A stretch of DNA of 64,000 nucleotides, taken from positions 868,001-932,000 of the forward strand of contig NZ_NIWU01000002.1 in NCBI RefSeq assembly GCF_002236105.1, in the 5' to 3' direction. The notes below the pieces were generated by a model. The model was not told where the DNA came from. It did no database searches and saw only the letters and a program-made list of their open reading frames with translations. Shown here piece by piece: positions 1 through 8,366 of this stretch. Both the position numbers and the translations under genes were made by a program. Origin of the DNA: Pseudomonas umsongensis. Its GTDB lineage: Bacteria > Pseudomonadota > Gammaproteobacteria > Pseudomonadales > Pseudomonadaceae. Position 1 is the first letter of the stretch, and each line of letters begins with the position of its first letter.

Positions 1-447
1 CATTTTCGCCAGTTGCACATAGCCCTTGATCGAGCGGGTGCGGGCGTGTTCGGTGCGGGCGTAGATGTCCAGCAGGGCATTGAGCAGGGCCGTGATCGAC
101 AGCAGCAGGAACAGAATTGTGAACGCCAGTGCCACGTTGCCGAGGAAGACCATCGCGGTTTTGCTCAGCTCCGGTACCAGGTGCAGGCCGAACTGGATGA
201 CCAGCGACGGTGTGATCTGTGCCAAGCGTTGGAACACCTTATTGTGACGCAAGTCGTTGATCCAGTGCAGCGCCGGCTGGCGGCCGAGGATTTTGCTGGC
301 GTGCAGGATCAGGTAGCGCGCCACTCGTCCGAGGACCAGGGCAATGACCAGCAACACCACCAGTGCCAGGCTGGCATGCACGAGCGGGTGCTGGTCAAGG
401 GCACCCCAGAGGTCTTGGGCATTGAGCCAGAGCTGTTTGATATCCAT
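1..447 (-). CDS. MscS-family mechanosensitive channel, YbdG-like (3' part outside window)
   Basis: Reading the minus strand from an ATG at 447 gives 149 codons that run off the left edge, so only the N-terminal part is present. It begins MDIKQLWLNAQDLWGALDQH and has hydrophobic segments near residues 21-45 and 97-125, followed by a basic stretch ending LDIYARTEHARTRSIKGYVQ. That layout, with a helix-rich N-terminus and an LxLKG-like entry into the pore region, resembles E. coli YbdG, a miniconductance MscS-type channel of the inner membrane that protects cells from hypo-osmotic shock. The pore helix and the beta domain lie outside the window, so the call rests on the N-terminus only. The gene is divergent from the RNA helicase, with 192 bases between the two starts. 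Confidence 0.7.
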   Translation of the reverse strand, partial: MDIKQLWLNAQDLWGALDQHPLVHASLALVVLLVIALVLGRVARYLILHASKILGRQPALHWINDLRHNKVFQRLAQITPSLVIQFGLHLVPELSKTAMVFLGNVALAFTILFLLLSITALLNALLDIYARTEHARTRSIKGYVQLAKM

Positions 448-639
448 GGGCAAAAACGATTCTTTAATGGGACACGGGGGACGATTAGAGCACTTAAGAC
501 GTTTTGTATGACCGTCGGTGACAAATCGGGCAATAAAAAAACCACTGTTTACCGCCTTTTGTACAAAGAAACTCGGCCTACGCGCTCGAAACCGGTAACC
601 TATGCAGCTGTTTTTTTGTATTTCTTCGAGGTAGCACCC

Positions 640-1980
640 GTGTTTTCCGAATTCGCCTTGCACGAACGCCTGCTCAAAGCCGTGGCCGAGCTTAAATTTG
701 TCGAGCCAACGCCAGTGCAAGCAGCGGCTATTCCGCTGGCGCTCCAAGGGCGTGACCTGCGGGTGACAGCGCAAACCGGTAGCGGCAAGACCGCTGCATT
801 TGTCTTGCCGATCCTCAACCGCTTGATCGGCCCGGCCAAGATCCGTGTCAGCATCAAGACCCTGATCCTGCTGCCAACCCGCGAGCTGGCCCAACAAACC
901 TTGAAAGAGGTTGAACGCTTCGCGCAGTTCACCTTCATCAAGTCCGGCCTGATCACCGGCGGTGAAGACTTCAAGGTCCAGGCTGCCATGCTGCGCAAGG
1001 TGCCTGACATCCTGATCGGTACGCCGGGGCGGATGATTGAGCAACTGAACGCCGGTAACCTCGATTTGAAAGAAGTCGAAGTGCTGGTGCTCGACGAAGC
1101 CGACCGCATGCTCGACATGGGTTTCGCCGAAGACGTGCAGCGTCTGGTGGACGAGTGCACCAACCGCCAGCAGACCATGTTGTTCTCCGCCACCACCGGT
1201 GGTTCTGGCTTGCGCGAGATGGTCGCCAAGGTGTTGAACAACCCTGAGCACCTGCAGCTCAACGCGGTCAGCCAGCTGAACGAGACCACCCGTCAGCAGA
1301 TCATCACCGCTGACCACAACCAGCACAAAGAACAGATCGTCAACTGGCTGCTGGCCAACGAGACCTACCAGAAGGCCATCGTCTTCACCAACACCCGGGC
1401 CATGGCCGACCGCATCTATGGCCGCCTGGTAGCCCAGGAATACAAGGCGTTCGTGCTGCACGGCGACAAGGACCAGAAGGATCGCAAACTGGCGATCGAC
1501 CGTCTGAAGCAGGGTGGGGTGAAAATCCTCGTGGCTACCGACGTTGCCGCTCGCGGCCTGGACGTGGACGGCCTGGACCTGGTGATCAACTTCGACATGC
1601 CGCGCAGCGGCGACGAATACGTACACCGTATCGGTCGTACTGGCCGCGCCGGCAACGATGGCCTGGCCATCTCGCTGATCTGCCACGGCGACTGGAACCT
1701 GATGTCGAGCATCGAGCGCTACCTCAAGCAGAGCTTCGAGCGTCGCACCATCAAGGAAGTCAAAGGCGCTTACGGCGGACCGAAAAAGGTCAAGGCCTCC
1801 GGCAAGGCTGTCGGCGTGAAGAAGAAAAAGACCGACGCCAAGGGCGACAAGAAAAAAGTCGCCGCCAAGACTCCAACCAAGCGCAAGAGCGTCAACCGGC
1901 CCAAGAGCGACTCTCTGGTCAGCAAAGACGGAATGGCCCCGCTCAAGCGTCGCAAGCCAGAAGCGCCGGCCGCTGAGTAA
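640..1980 (+). CDS. DEAD-box ATP-dependent RNA helicase (SrmB/RhlE-like)
   Basis: This is a DEAD-box RNA helicase of 446 residues that unwinds RNA duplexes, probably in ribosome assembly or mRNA turnover. I start it at the GTG at 640, preceded by GAGG; the frame stays open upstream to the window edge but that stretch overlaps the divergent channel gene and lacks family similarity. Motifs appear in order: Q motif (FVEPTPVQ, about residues 20-27), Walker A AQTGSGKT (44-51), PTRELA, DEAD (VLDEADRMLDMGF), SAT, ARGLDVDG and HRIGRTGR. The last 60 or so residues are Lys-rich and probably bind RNA. An intrinsic terminator follows the stop. It could also be called RhlE-like; the subfamily is not certain. 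Confidence 0.93.
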   Translation: MFSEFALHERLLKAVAELKFVEPTPVQAAAIPLALQGRDLRVTAQTGSGKTAAFVLPILNRLIGPAKIRVSIKTLILLPTRELAQQTLKEVERFAQFTFIKSGLITGGEDFKVQAAMLRKVPDILIGTPGRMIEQLNAGNLDLKEVEVLVLDEADRMLDMGFAEDVQRLVDECTNRQQTMLFSATTGGSGLREMVAKVLNNPEHLQLNAVSQLNETTRQQIITADHNQHKEQIVNWLLANETYQKAIVFTNTRAMADRIYGRLVAQEYKAFVLHGDKDQKDRKLAIDRLKQGGVKILVATDVAARGLDVDGLDLVINFDMPRSGDEYVHRIGRTGRAGNDGLAISLICHGDWNLMSSIERYLKQSFERRTIKEVKGAYGGPKKVKASGKAVGVKKKKTDAKGDKKKVAAKTPTKRKSVNRPKSDSLVSKDGMAPLKRRKPEAPAAE

Positions 1981-1999
1981 GCACCTCGGCTAGCCCAAT

Positions 2000-2027
2000 A
2001 AAAACCCGGACAGTGTCCGGGTTTTTT
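2000..2027 (+). terminator. Intrinsic terminator of the RNA helicase gene
   Basis: An AACCCGGACA / TGTCCGGGTT hairpin is followed by a T run. It starts 20 bases after the helicase stop codon. Confidence 0.9.
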
Positions 2028-2030
2028 ACA

Positions 2031-2104
2031 TCAAAAGATCGCAGCCTGCGGCAGCTCCTACACCAAATCACCGGTAGGAGCTGCCGCAGGCTGCGATCTT
2101 TTGA
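2031..2104. repeat. REPIN-like inverted pair, family B
   Basis: Two inverted copies of the palindromic unit GTAGGAGCTGCCGCAGGCTG plus CGATCTTTTGA, separated by a short loop. The same unit recurs at 19494, 31186, 45072 and 50660. It lies between the convergent helicase gene and the 91-residue gene. Confidence 0.9.
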
Positions 2105-2123
2105 TTTTTTGATCTATTGATCT

Positions 2124-2399
2124 TTAGCTTTCCGCTTTCTTCTCTGCGGTACCCAGTTCCTTTAGCCGCTGATCGATCAACTGGCACTTGTCCGGCAAAT
2201 CCTTGGAAGCAGTGCCCAGGTCCATCTTCTGCAACTCGTCGTTGATCTCCTTGGCCTTGGCCGGGTTCTGCTCGGTGAGCTTGGTGACTTCCTTGGCCAG
2301 CTGCTCGCGCTTGAGGGTGGCCTCCTCGGGAGTGCAGGCCCAAACGGGCAGGGCGCAGGCGAGGGTAGTGGCGAGGGTGAGTTTCAGCAGGATTTTCAT
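2124..2399 (-). CDS. Small secreted or periplasmic protein, unknown function
   Basis: The 91-residue product starts with a typical signal peptide (basic start, hydrophobic core, cleavage expected after PVWA) and continues as a short, highly charged helical domain rich in Lys, Glu and Gln that ends in AEKKAES. After the signal there are two Cys residues, one at the predicted mature N-terminus and one in DKCQL, which could form a disulfide in the periplasm. The first is not in a good lipobox. I do not recognise the family. GAGG precedes the ATG by about 11 bases. It is a single-gene unit, convergent with the helicase gene and flanked by a REPIN. Confidence 0.7.
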   Translation of the reverse strand: MKILLKLTLATTLACALPVWACTPEEATLKREQLAKEVTKLTEQNPAKAKEINDELQKMDLGTASKDLPDKCQLIDQRLKELGTAEKKAES

Positions 2400-2468
2400 C
2401 TGTCGGGCCTCGGTTCCGGTTAAGGCGGGTTAACCGGTTGAGGCTTGCAGCAGGGAAAAAGTTCACCC

Positions 2469-3203
2469 TCATCCCCCATGGCAGCAGCTCGTCGGTGCTT
2501 TATCCTCATACCGATCATGATGTCGCACCCAATCCATGATTTCATCTTCGTTGCGTCCCTTGGGCGTCAGGTCGAGGTAGTTGTAGGTCCCTACCAGCAG
2601 GTCCAGCCCTCGGGCATAAGTGGAGTAGGTGTGGAAAATCTCGCCGGTGTCGTTGCGATAAAACACACTGAGGCCGGGAAGCTCTTCTTCCGAACCGTAG
2701 GTTTTTTCGTAGTTGTAGGTGGCCCTTCCGGCGGCGACGTCTTCGGGGCGGGCCGTCACACCGAAGTCATAATTGAAATCACAGCCTTCGGACGACACCC
2801 AGTCGAATTTCCAGCCCATGCGCCGCTTGAACGCCTGGAACTGGGCGAACGGTGCGTGGGATACCGCCACCACAGAGACATCGTGGTGCGCCAGATGCTG
2901 GTTCGCCCCGTCGATGTGGTCCGACAGGAAAGAGCAACCTGGGCAGCCTTCGTCCCAGCCGTCGGCGAACATGAAATGGTAAATGACCAACTGGCTTCGG
3001 CCACCGAACAGGTCGGCGAGTTTCAGTTCACCGTCAGGCCCCTGGAAGTGGTAGTCCTTGTCGATTTTCACCCACGGCAAGGCGCGGCGCTCTGCGCTGA
3101 GCCTGTCCCGCTCCTTGGTGAAGGCTTTTTCATGGGCCAGGTGTTGTTTGCGCGCGGCAAGCCATTCTTCCCGCGACACAACGGGGTGGTTCTGAATATT
3201 CAT
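2469..3203 (-). CDS. DUF899 family thioredoxin-fold protein
   Basis: The 244-residue protein matches the DUF899 family, whose members have a thioredoxin-like fold and no settled biochemical role. The N-terminus has the typical VSREEWLAARKQHLAHEKAF opening and the middle has the signature FADGWDEGCPGCSFLSDHID, whose CPGC resembles a redox CxxC. The C-terminus ends in CCHGG, giving two further cysteines. It is cytoplasmic, with no signal peptide. A palindrome 70-95 bases upstream (3274-3298) may be an operator. It is divergent from the 129-residue gene at 3383. Family assignment is firm; function is not known. Confidence 0.9.
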   Translation of the reverse strand: MNIQNHPVVSREEWLAARKQHLAHEKAFTKERDRLSAERRALPWVKIDKDYHFQGPDGELKLADLFGGRSQLVIYHFMFADGWDEGCPGCSFLSDHIDGANQHLAHHDVSVVAVSHAPFAQFQAFKRRMGWKFDWVSSEGCDFNYDFGVTARPEDVAAGRATYNYEKTYGSEEELPGLSVFYRNDTGEIFHTYSTYARGLDLLVGTYNYLDLTPKGRNEDEIMDWVRHHDRYEDKAPTSCCHGG

Positions 3204-3273
3204 TTGGTTTTCTCCTGCGTGATGCGGGGAGGCGACTTACACAGCCTAGTCGTTTGGCGTACCGGCAAATCGA

Positions 3274-3298
3274 CATACCGTCGGTCGGTAGCGGTATG
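3274..3298. promoter_or_regulatory. Candidate operator: CATACCG inverted repeat
   Basis: CATACCG and CGGTATG form a perfect 7-bp inverted repeat with an 11-base spacer in the divergent interval between the DUF899 gene and the gene at 3383. The spacer is itself rich in CGGTCGGT. The form suits a TetR-type site, but no TetR gene is in the window. Confidence 0.35.
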
Positions 3299-3382
3299 GA
3301 AACTCGGGCTGAACGGCTGCCGTGCTCTTTTGTCACAACTATGAAGACCCTCTCACTCACGGCTACCGGAGGTTGATTCGGG

Positions 3383-3772
3383 ATGATGACTTATAACTGG
3401 GATTTGATTGAGCGCTTACTGCATGAAGTGCAGAACGGTGAGGCTAGCTTTACCCCGCGCCACTACGCCGAACAGTACGCCGCGCAGAAAGCCGCTGAAG
3501 GTGAGCAGCCTGAAAACCTGGACCACCTGAAGGCGGTGGCCGGCGAGTATGAAAAGTTACTGTTAATGCGCGGTTATATCGAGCCGCGGCCCGAAGAGCA
3601 GGGCGGTACTGGTTCGAACTACATTTTAACGATGCGTGGTTCGAGGCTGTTGAGCCTGATTGACAGCAGTATTCCGGGCGATGAGCATCCGCGTCAGGTG
3701 CTGGACGAGCAGGAGGACGCATTAAACGAATTGACGTTTGATGAAGTGGCTTCCAAGGCGCAGATTGCCTGA
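3383..3772 (+). CDS. Hypothetical protein, possible winged helix (DUF2513-like)
   Basis: The 129-residue protein is cytoplasmic and acidic. Its layout (an N-terminal WDLIERLLHEVQNGE helix, a central helix, then MRGYIE and YILTMRGSRLLSLID) resembles the winged-helix arrangement of DUF2513-type proteins, in which a final helix follows a GxxL wing. That similarity is weak and structural only. The start at 3383 has a good GGAGG at 3368-3372; an ATG immediately after it is possible. It stands alone, divergent from DUF899 and convergent with the lipoprotein gene across a REP palindrome. Confidence 0.7.
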   Translation: MMTYNWDLIERLLHEVQNGEASFTPRHYAEQYAAQKAAEGEQPENLDHLKAVAGEYEKLLLMRGYIEPRPEEQGGTGSNYILTMRGSRLLSLIDSSIPGDEHPRQVLDEQEDALNELTFDEVASKAQIA

Positions 3773-3788
3773 TTGTATTTAATGCTCC

Positions 3789-3816
3789 TGTGGGAGCGAG
3801 CTGGCTCGCTCCCACA
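3789..3816. repeat. Single REP palindrome, family A
   Basis: TGTGGGAGCGAG and CTCGCTCCCACA flank a 4-base loop. This is the only unpaired copy of family A in the window. It lies between two convergent stop codons and may help end transcription of both. Confidence 0.85.
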
Positions 3817-3831
3817 ATGTATACGTGGCAT

Positions 3832-4692
3832 TCAACCTGATTTGAGACACTTCAAATCACTGAAATCCTTCTTCACGCCCTCGATCTTCGTCAACAAGCG
3901 CTCACGTTGTTGTGGCGTACTTTGCGCCATCAAATCCACAAACAGCGCCCGCGCCTGGGCTTCGGTGTTGGCGAAGGCCTGTCGATAGGCGGGTGTCCAT
4001 AAGCTTTCGCGGTTGACCAGGAGCGTCTCGATTCGCTGTGGGAATTGTGGTGCCTGGCGCTGCGCCACGGCGGCACTGAACTGTTTCTGCCAGTGGACGC
4101 GGTTGGCAATCCACTCGGTGTTCTGGTCGCCCAAGGCATTCGACCAGGCCATGACTCGCTGTTGTTGCGAGGGGCCGAGTGGTCCGAGCCATTCATTCAG
4201 GCGCTTCACCATGCGCTCGCCACGCTTTTTTATCTGCTGGTCCAGCGGTGGTTTCACGTATCGCTCCTGGCGCTTGCGCTGGTCCTTGGCGAAGGCCTCG
4301 TTCATTTCCGCGACCTGATTGTCGTCCAGGCCCTGCAGCAATTCGATGGCTGACGGGGTGATTTCCCGGGCTGTTTCGGCAATCGCTTTTTCGGCTTCCG
4401 CCGTGCGCGCCTTCAGTGCGTCATCGGTGACCTGATTGGTCGCGATCATGGTCTGCAAGCGGTCCAGCCAGTCGAGATAACCCGGCATTTGTGTCGTGCA
4501 ATGCCAGCTCAGGTGTTCCTTCAGGCGTTCATTGAGCCAGCTTTTCTGCTCGCCGTTCATGTCCAGGTAATCGCTGAGCGTCCAGGGAATGATCACGTCG
4601 AGGTTGCGATAAGCCAGGCCCATGCGGTTGCACGCGCCGAGGGCGAGGGTGAACATGAGCACAAAGGCAATGTGTTTGATCCAGCGTGACAT
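3832..4692 (-). CDS. Outer-envelope lipoprotein, DUF6279-like
   Basis: The 286-residue product has a lipoprotein signal: basic start, hydrophobic helix and lipobox LGAC, so lipidation is expected at Cys 20. The mature part is almost wholly helical and charged, with the family features RNLDVIIPWTLSDYLDMNGEQK near the start and regularly spaced KRQERYVKP, RMVKRLNEWLG and TPQQRERL segments. This pattern is known from DUF6279 lipoproteins of gammaproteobacteria, which have no assigned function. It is probably anchored in the outer membrane. It is transcribed alone, away from the porin gene downstream of which it lies on the same strand. Confidence 0.85.
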   Translation of the reverse strand: MSRWIKHIAFVLMFTLALGACNRMGLAYRNLDVIIPWTLSDYLDMNGEQKSWLNERLKEHLSWHCTTQMPGYLDWLDRLQTMIATNQVTDDALKARTAEAEKAIAETAREITPSAIELLQGLDDNQVAEMNEAFAKDQRKRQERYVKPPLDQQIKKRGERMVKRLNEWLGPLGPSQQQRVMAWSNALGDQNTEWIANRVHWQKQFSAAVAQRQAPQFPQRIETLLVNRESLWTPAYRQAFANTEAQARALFVDLMAQSTPQQRERLLTKIEGVKKDFSDLKCLKSG

Positions 4693-4768
4693 GGGCGAAT
4701 CCTTGCGAAGCCTGGTTTCTGGCGCTGATTCTCATCTGAACGCGCAATGAACCCGGCAGTTCAGCCCA

Positions 4769-5491
4769 TCAGTAGAAGGTGTGTTCGGCCTTGAGGGTGA
4801 GGAGTGCGTCGCACTGGCTGTTTTGCCCGGTATAGGCTGAACAATAGCTGCCGCTGAGGCTGGAATCGCTATAGATTAAATCGAGGTCGATGCCCATGAA
4901 CGGTCGGGACAGTTTTACCGACCAATCGGTGAAGCTACCGACATACCCACCGTCCACGGCGACCGGCGTGTTCAACTGATGGGTGGTGTATTTCATGCTG
5001 ACGCCGATGCCGAACGGCTGGTTGCCGCGCAGGTCGGCAAACAGCGTGCTGTTCTGCTTGTCTGGATCGTTGCTCAAGGCTGCGCCGAAGCGGCTGCCCA
5101 GCAGGGTCAGGCCACCGAAGATTTCCTGGCTGTCGAGGGTCGCAACTTCGGGGTAGCTGTAATGGATGATGCCCACTTCGTAGCCAAGGACCTGGTCGAA
5201 GGGTTGCTTGAAGCCCGCGTAAGAGTCGATTTCGAGGTTTTTTCCCGGGCTGATGCCCATGCTCGGCGACCATTGGCCGACGTAGAAACCGCTGTCATGG
5301 GTCAGGTCCAGGCCGCCATGGAACGAACCGATGGCCGATGGCTTGACGAGGCCTTGGGCCATGCTGCGGCTGGGACTGCTCCCGAGCTTGAGGTCGAAAT
5401 CCCCCAACTCGCGTTGAAAGATTTGCCCGTGCACCGCCTGGCTCGCCAGCAGGCCGCCGAGCAGCAAGGATAAAAAAGAAGGTGTGCGCAT
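4769..5491 (-). CDS. TorF-type putative outer-membrane porin
   Basis: The 240-residue protein has a cleavable signal peptide (LLLGGLLASQAVHGQ) and a mature domain of alternating hydrophobic strands that ends in Phe-Tyr, as is usual for beta-barrels recognised by the BAM machinery. The motifs GSFHGGLDLTHDSGFYVGQW, EIDSYAGFK and YEVGIIHYSYP are typical of the TorF family of small barrels of unknown substrate (TIGR02001 type). Two Cys residues near the C-terminus (SYCSAYTGQNSQCD) probably form a disulfide. The gene lies 76 bases upstream of the DUF6279 lipoprotein gene on the same strand and could be co-transcribed with it. Confidence 0.85.
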   Translation of the reverse strand: MRTPSFLSLLLGGLLASQAVHGQIFQRELGDFDLKLGSSPSRSMAQGLVKPSAIGSFHGGLDLTHDSGFYVGQWSPSMGISPGKNLEIDSYAGFKQPFDQVLGYEVGIIHYSYPEVATLDSQEIFGGLTLLGSRFGAALSNDPDKQNSTLFADLRGNQPFGIGVSMKYTTHQLNTPVAVDGGYVGSFTDWSVKLSRPFMGIDLDLIYSDSSLSGSYCSAYTGQNSQCDALLTLKAEHTFY

Positions 5492-5693
5492 GCGTCACTC
5501 CATGAACTGCGGACAGGCTAAGGCCTGCTGAAACGCTTGATCTAGACGCGTGCAAGGATACCGACGAATAATGAGCCGCGTAGGCCGTTCGTCGATTTTT
5601 ACAAGAAAGGAGGGTCAGGCGAGGATGTTGCCAGGTTCCAGTCCAAGCGCTTCGAAGCTCAAAGCGCTTAGGGACCAGGTGCAGCGCAGGCTA

Positions 5694-5882
5694 TTACTTC
5701 TTGCCCAGGGTGATCTGCTTGGATGGGCCGAACGACTGGCCGCTGACACCTTTGGCAATTTGCTGGATTTCACCACCGGATTTGAGGAACGCAGCGATCT
5801 GGTTGTTGATCGATTCGCTGGTTTCGACGGCTGGAGCTGGCTTTGCTTTGCTGTTGGATGCTTTTACGCGCATGGCGGCCAT
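5694..5882 (-). CDS. Small basic protein with SutA-like core
   Basis: The 62-residue protein has a Lys/Ala/Pro-rich N-terminus followed by SINNQIAAFLKSGGEIQQI, a short amphipathic helix and a Gly-Gly turn. The segment AFLKSGGEIQQI resembles the core of SutA, the Pseudomonas RNA-polymerase-binding regulator, which has AMEEFLSRGGKVQEI. SutA is about 105 residues with an acidic tail, which this protein lacks, so I treat it as a separate small protein that may share a binding element. It stands alone between longer genes, and its function is unknown. Confidence 0.6.
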   Translation of the reverse strand: MAAMRVKASNSKAKPAPAVETSESINNQIAAFLKSGGEIQQIAKGVSGQSFGPSKQITLGKK

Positions 5883-6231
5883 TAACCTGTAGAAAATTAA
5901 CTTGGCCAGGCATCGTACAGGATTAACTGCCTATTTGCTTGGCAAATATCCGCTGGGGCACATTGAGTGGGGGTGCCATAATAGGCGAGTTGGATTATGA
6001 AATATCGCCCTAAGCCGCTGTTTTAACTAAGAACCCGATGAAAATATAGCGTTTTCGCCTTGGGCGGGCGGCAAGGACAATCGCCGATCCGGTCTGACGA
6101 GCGGCGGCCAGAAAATGGCAAAGCCTGGAAAAATTAAGGCCTTGCAGGGAATTTCTGGCGCCATCGGGCTGACTGGCGATCCTGACCGCTAAAACCGGGT
6201 AGAATGCCGCCACGCAATGAGGGTATTGGAC
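5883..6231. other. Intergenic region without recognised genes
   Basis: About 350 bases separate the 62-residue gene from cvfB. The only clear structure is a short palindrome, ATTTGC-TTG-GCAAAT, at 5933-5947. An open frame at 6010-6213 on the minus strand lacks a ribosome site and recognisable protein. The region should carry the promoters of both divergent genes. Confidence 0.6.
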
Positions 6232-7068
6232 ATGGCTTTAGTTGGGCGTTACAACAGTTTGCAAGTAGTTAAACACACTAACTTCGGTTTATATCTGGAC
6301 GGTGGCGCGGATGGCGAAATCCTGTTGCCTAATCGTTATATTCCAAAAGATATTCCCAGCGAAGATGAAGACTGGCTAAACGTTTTTGTTTATCTGGACA
6401 GCGATGACAAACTCATCGCAACGACTGAAAAGCCGAAAGTTCAAGTCGGTGAATTTGCCAGTTTGAAAGTTGTGGAAGTCAACAGCATTGGCGTATTCCT
6501 GGATTGGGGGCTGCCCAAAGACCTGCTGCTGCCGTATTCGGAAGAAAAACGCCAGATGACGGCCGGGGAATACGCCGTGGTGCATGTCTACCTCGACAAG
6601 CATACCCGTCGCATTACGGCGACCGCGCGCCTGGATCGGTACCTGGACAAGACGCCCGCCAACTACACCCCAGGCCAGGAAGTTGACTTGCTGGTGGCCG
6701 AAGCCACCGACATGGGTTTCAAGGCCATCATTAACAACAAGCACTGGGGCCTGATTCACAAGAACGAAATCTTCAAGTTCATGCGCGCTGGCAAGGAAGA
6801 GAAGGGCTTCATCAAGGAAGTTCGTAGCGACGGCAAGATCAGCCTGAGCCTGCAACCCGTAGGCGTCGAAGCGGCCAGTAGCCTGAACTCCAAGATCCTC
6901 GCCAAGTTACGCGAGAACAACGGCAGCCTGGCAGTCAGCGACAAAAGCGATCCGACCCTGATCAGCAGCATGTTCGGCGTCAGCAAGGGCAACTTCAAAA
7001 AGGCTATCGGCGCGTTGTACAAGAACGGCCAGATCGTGATTCATGCCGATCGTATCGAATTGAGCTGA
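6232..7068 (+). CDS. cvfB: S1-domain RNA-binding protein, CvfB/YitL family
   Basis: The 278-residue cytoplasmic protein belongs to the CvfB family: tandem S1-type OB folds followed by a C-terminal winged helix. The N-terminal fold contains HTNFGLYLDGG and EILLP, the second contains NSIGVFLDWGLPKDLLLP, the third ATDMGFKAIINNKHWGLIH, and the C-terminal part (SSMFGVSKGNFKKAIGALYK) is the winged helix. Homologues bind RNA; in Staphylococcus CvfB affects virulence gene expression. I use ATG 6232 rather than ATG 6217 because GAGGG at 6219-6223 is well spaced for the former. It probably ends just before the transporter gene at 7102, which may share the transcript. Confidence 0.9.
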   Translation: MALVGRYNSLQVVKHTNFGLYLDGGADGEILLPNRYIPKDIPSEDEDWLNVFVYLDSDDKLIATTEKPKVQVGEFASLKVVEVNSIGVFLDWGLPKDLLLPYSEEKRQMTAGEYAVVHVYLDKHTRRITATARLDRYLDKTPANYTPGQEVDLLVAEATDMGFKAIINNKHWGLIHKNEIFKFMRAGKEEKGFIKEVRSDGKISLSLQPVGVEAASSLNSKILAKLRENNGSLAVSDKSDPTLISSMFGVSKGNFKKAIGALYKNGQIVIHADRIELS

Positions 7069-7101
7069 GTCGCCCATGTGCTTTGATGTCGAGGTATCAG
7101 G

Positions 7102-8034
7102 GTGAGCGTCACCCGGCGCAGCGCCGATGGATTTGCCCTGCAAGTGATGGTGGGGTTGTGCCTGGTCTGGGGCATTCAGCAGGTGATGATCAAGTGGGCG
7201 GCGCCCGATATTGCGCCGGTCATGCAGGCAGCAGGGCGTTCGGGAATGTCCGCGCTGCTGGTGGGATTGTTGATCTGCTGGAAGGGTGGCTGGGATCAGG
7301 TAGGCGCCACCTGGCGTGGCGGGCTGTTGGCCGGGGCCTTGTTTGGCCTGGAGTTCCTGTTCATTTCCGAAGGCCTGCAATTGACCACGGCGGCGCACAT
7401 GTCGGTGTTCCTCTACACCGCGCCGATTTTTACGGCGTTGGGCGTGCACTGGTTGCTGCCGAGTGAGCGTCTGCGGCCTGTGCAATGGCTGGGCATTTTC
7501 CTGGCCTTCGTCGGGATCGGCATTGCGTTTGCTGCAGGGGTGTCCTGGGATAACCTCGATCGCCGCATGTTGCTGGGCGATGCGTTGGGCGTACTGGCGG
7601 GGGCTTGCTGGGGGGCGACCACTGTGGTGGTGCGCGCGTCGCGTCTGTCGGAGGCGCCGGTGACCCTGACTTTGTTTTACCAGTTGATCGTCGGTTTTGT
7701 CGGCCTGCTGCTGATTGCATTGCTCAGCGGCCAGATTACCCATGTCAGCTTGACCGGCGTCGCGCTGGCCAGTGTGCTGTTCCAGGGCATCGTGGTGTCG
7801 TTCTTCAGCTATCTGGTCTGGTTCTGGTTGCTGCGCCGTTATCTGGCGGCCAACCTCGCGGTTTTTTCATTCATGACGCCCTTGTTTGGCGTCACGTTCG
7901 GGGTTGTCCTGCTGGGGGAGGCGCTGAGCCTCAACTTCGTCATCGGTGCCGTGCTGGTGTTGCTGGGGATTACCTTCGTCAGCGCTGAACAGTGGGTACG
8001 TCGCCGGTTGCGCAGGGTCCTTGGGCAGGCTTGA
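7102..8034 (+). CDS. DMT-superfamily (EamA) inner-membrane transporter
   Basis: The 310-residue protein has ten hydrophobic segments arranged as two EamA repeats, the second beginning near LGDALGVLAGACWGATTVVVRAS. Such carriers export small metabolites, often amino acids or their derivatives; the substrate here is unknown. GTG 7102 is the start, with GAGG seven bases upstream. It follows cvfB after 33 bases on the same strand, so co-transcription is likely, though a functional link is not evident. A short basic tail (VRRRLRRVLGQA) ends the protein on the cytoplasmic side. Confidence 0.9.
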   Translation: MSVTRRSADGFALQVMVGLCLVWGIQQVMIKWAAPDIAPVMQAAGRSGMSALLVGLLICWKGGWDQVGATWRGGLLAGALFGLEFLFISEGLQLTTAAHMSVFLYTAPIFTALGVHWLLPSERLRPVQWLGIFLAFVGIGIAFAAGVSWDNLDRRMLLGDALGVLAGACWGATTVVVRASRLSEAPVTLTLFYQLIVGFVGLLLIALLSGQITHVSLTGVALASVLFQGIVVSFFSYLVWFWLLRRYLAANLAVFSFMTPLFGVTFGVVLLGEALSLNFVIGAVLVLLGITFVSAEQWVRRRLRRVLGQA

Positions 8035-8219
8035 ACGGCTGGCATGCAGGCCGCCCGCGGTCTGTGATGCGCCAAGATGAAGTCAGGCCGTCGGATTGTG
8101 ATCCATTCAGTAACAGATCGTTGTGATGTTCGACGAGCATTGCTCGACACTTCGGACTATTATCAGTGCGAAGCGGCTACAGAATTCCGGTCGCCCGGCA
8201 CTACCCTGAAGGGGGCATC

Positions 8220-8348
8220 ATGAAAGAGAAAATTCAAAACTGGCTGCACGACTTGGGTGTTGCACTCGGTTTGATCGAACCGCCTCTGCAACCTGTGCCT
8301 ATTCGCACCGACGACGAACAGCGCCGACGCCAGCAGCGTCGCCGGTAA
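8220..8348 (+). CDS. Conserved-looking 42-residue protein with Arg-rich tail
   Basis: The reading frame encodes MKEKIQNWLHDLGVALGLIE, then a Pro-rich hinge and an Arg/Gln-rich tail (DEQRRRQQRRR). GGGGG lies just before the ATG, and the amphipathic N-terminal helix with a strongly basic tail suggests a real small protein that binds nucleic acid or a membrane surface. I recall no function. It stands alone, ahead of a strong hairpin that separates it from the convergent acyl-carrier-like gene. Confidence 0.65.
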   Translation: MKEKIQNWLHDLGVALGLIEPPLQPVPIRTDDEQRRRQQRRR

Positions 8349-8366
8349 TCGCGACGCCGTCTTTGC

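Noticed and set aside
13..639. Long in-frame extension of the RNA helicase towards the window start
   Set aside because: The 209 extra codons overlap the divergent MscS-like gene, have no helicase likeness, and a GTG with GAGG at 640 starts at the Q-motif region as in the family.
6010..6213. 67-codon minus-strand frame between the SutA-like gene and cvfB
   Set aside because: No ribosome site, no likeness to a protein family, and it lies where two promoters should be.
8134..8146. CGAGCA-T-TGCTCG palindrome in front of the 42-residue gene
   Set aside because: Short and GC-rich; such palindromes are frequent by chance here and no other signal supports it.
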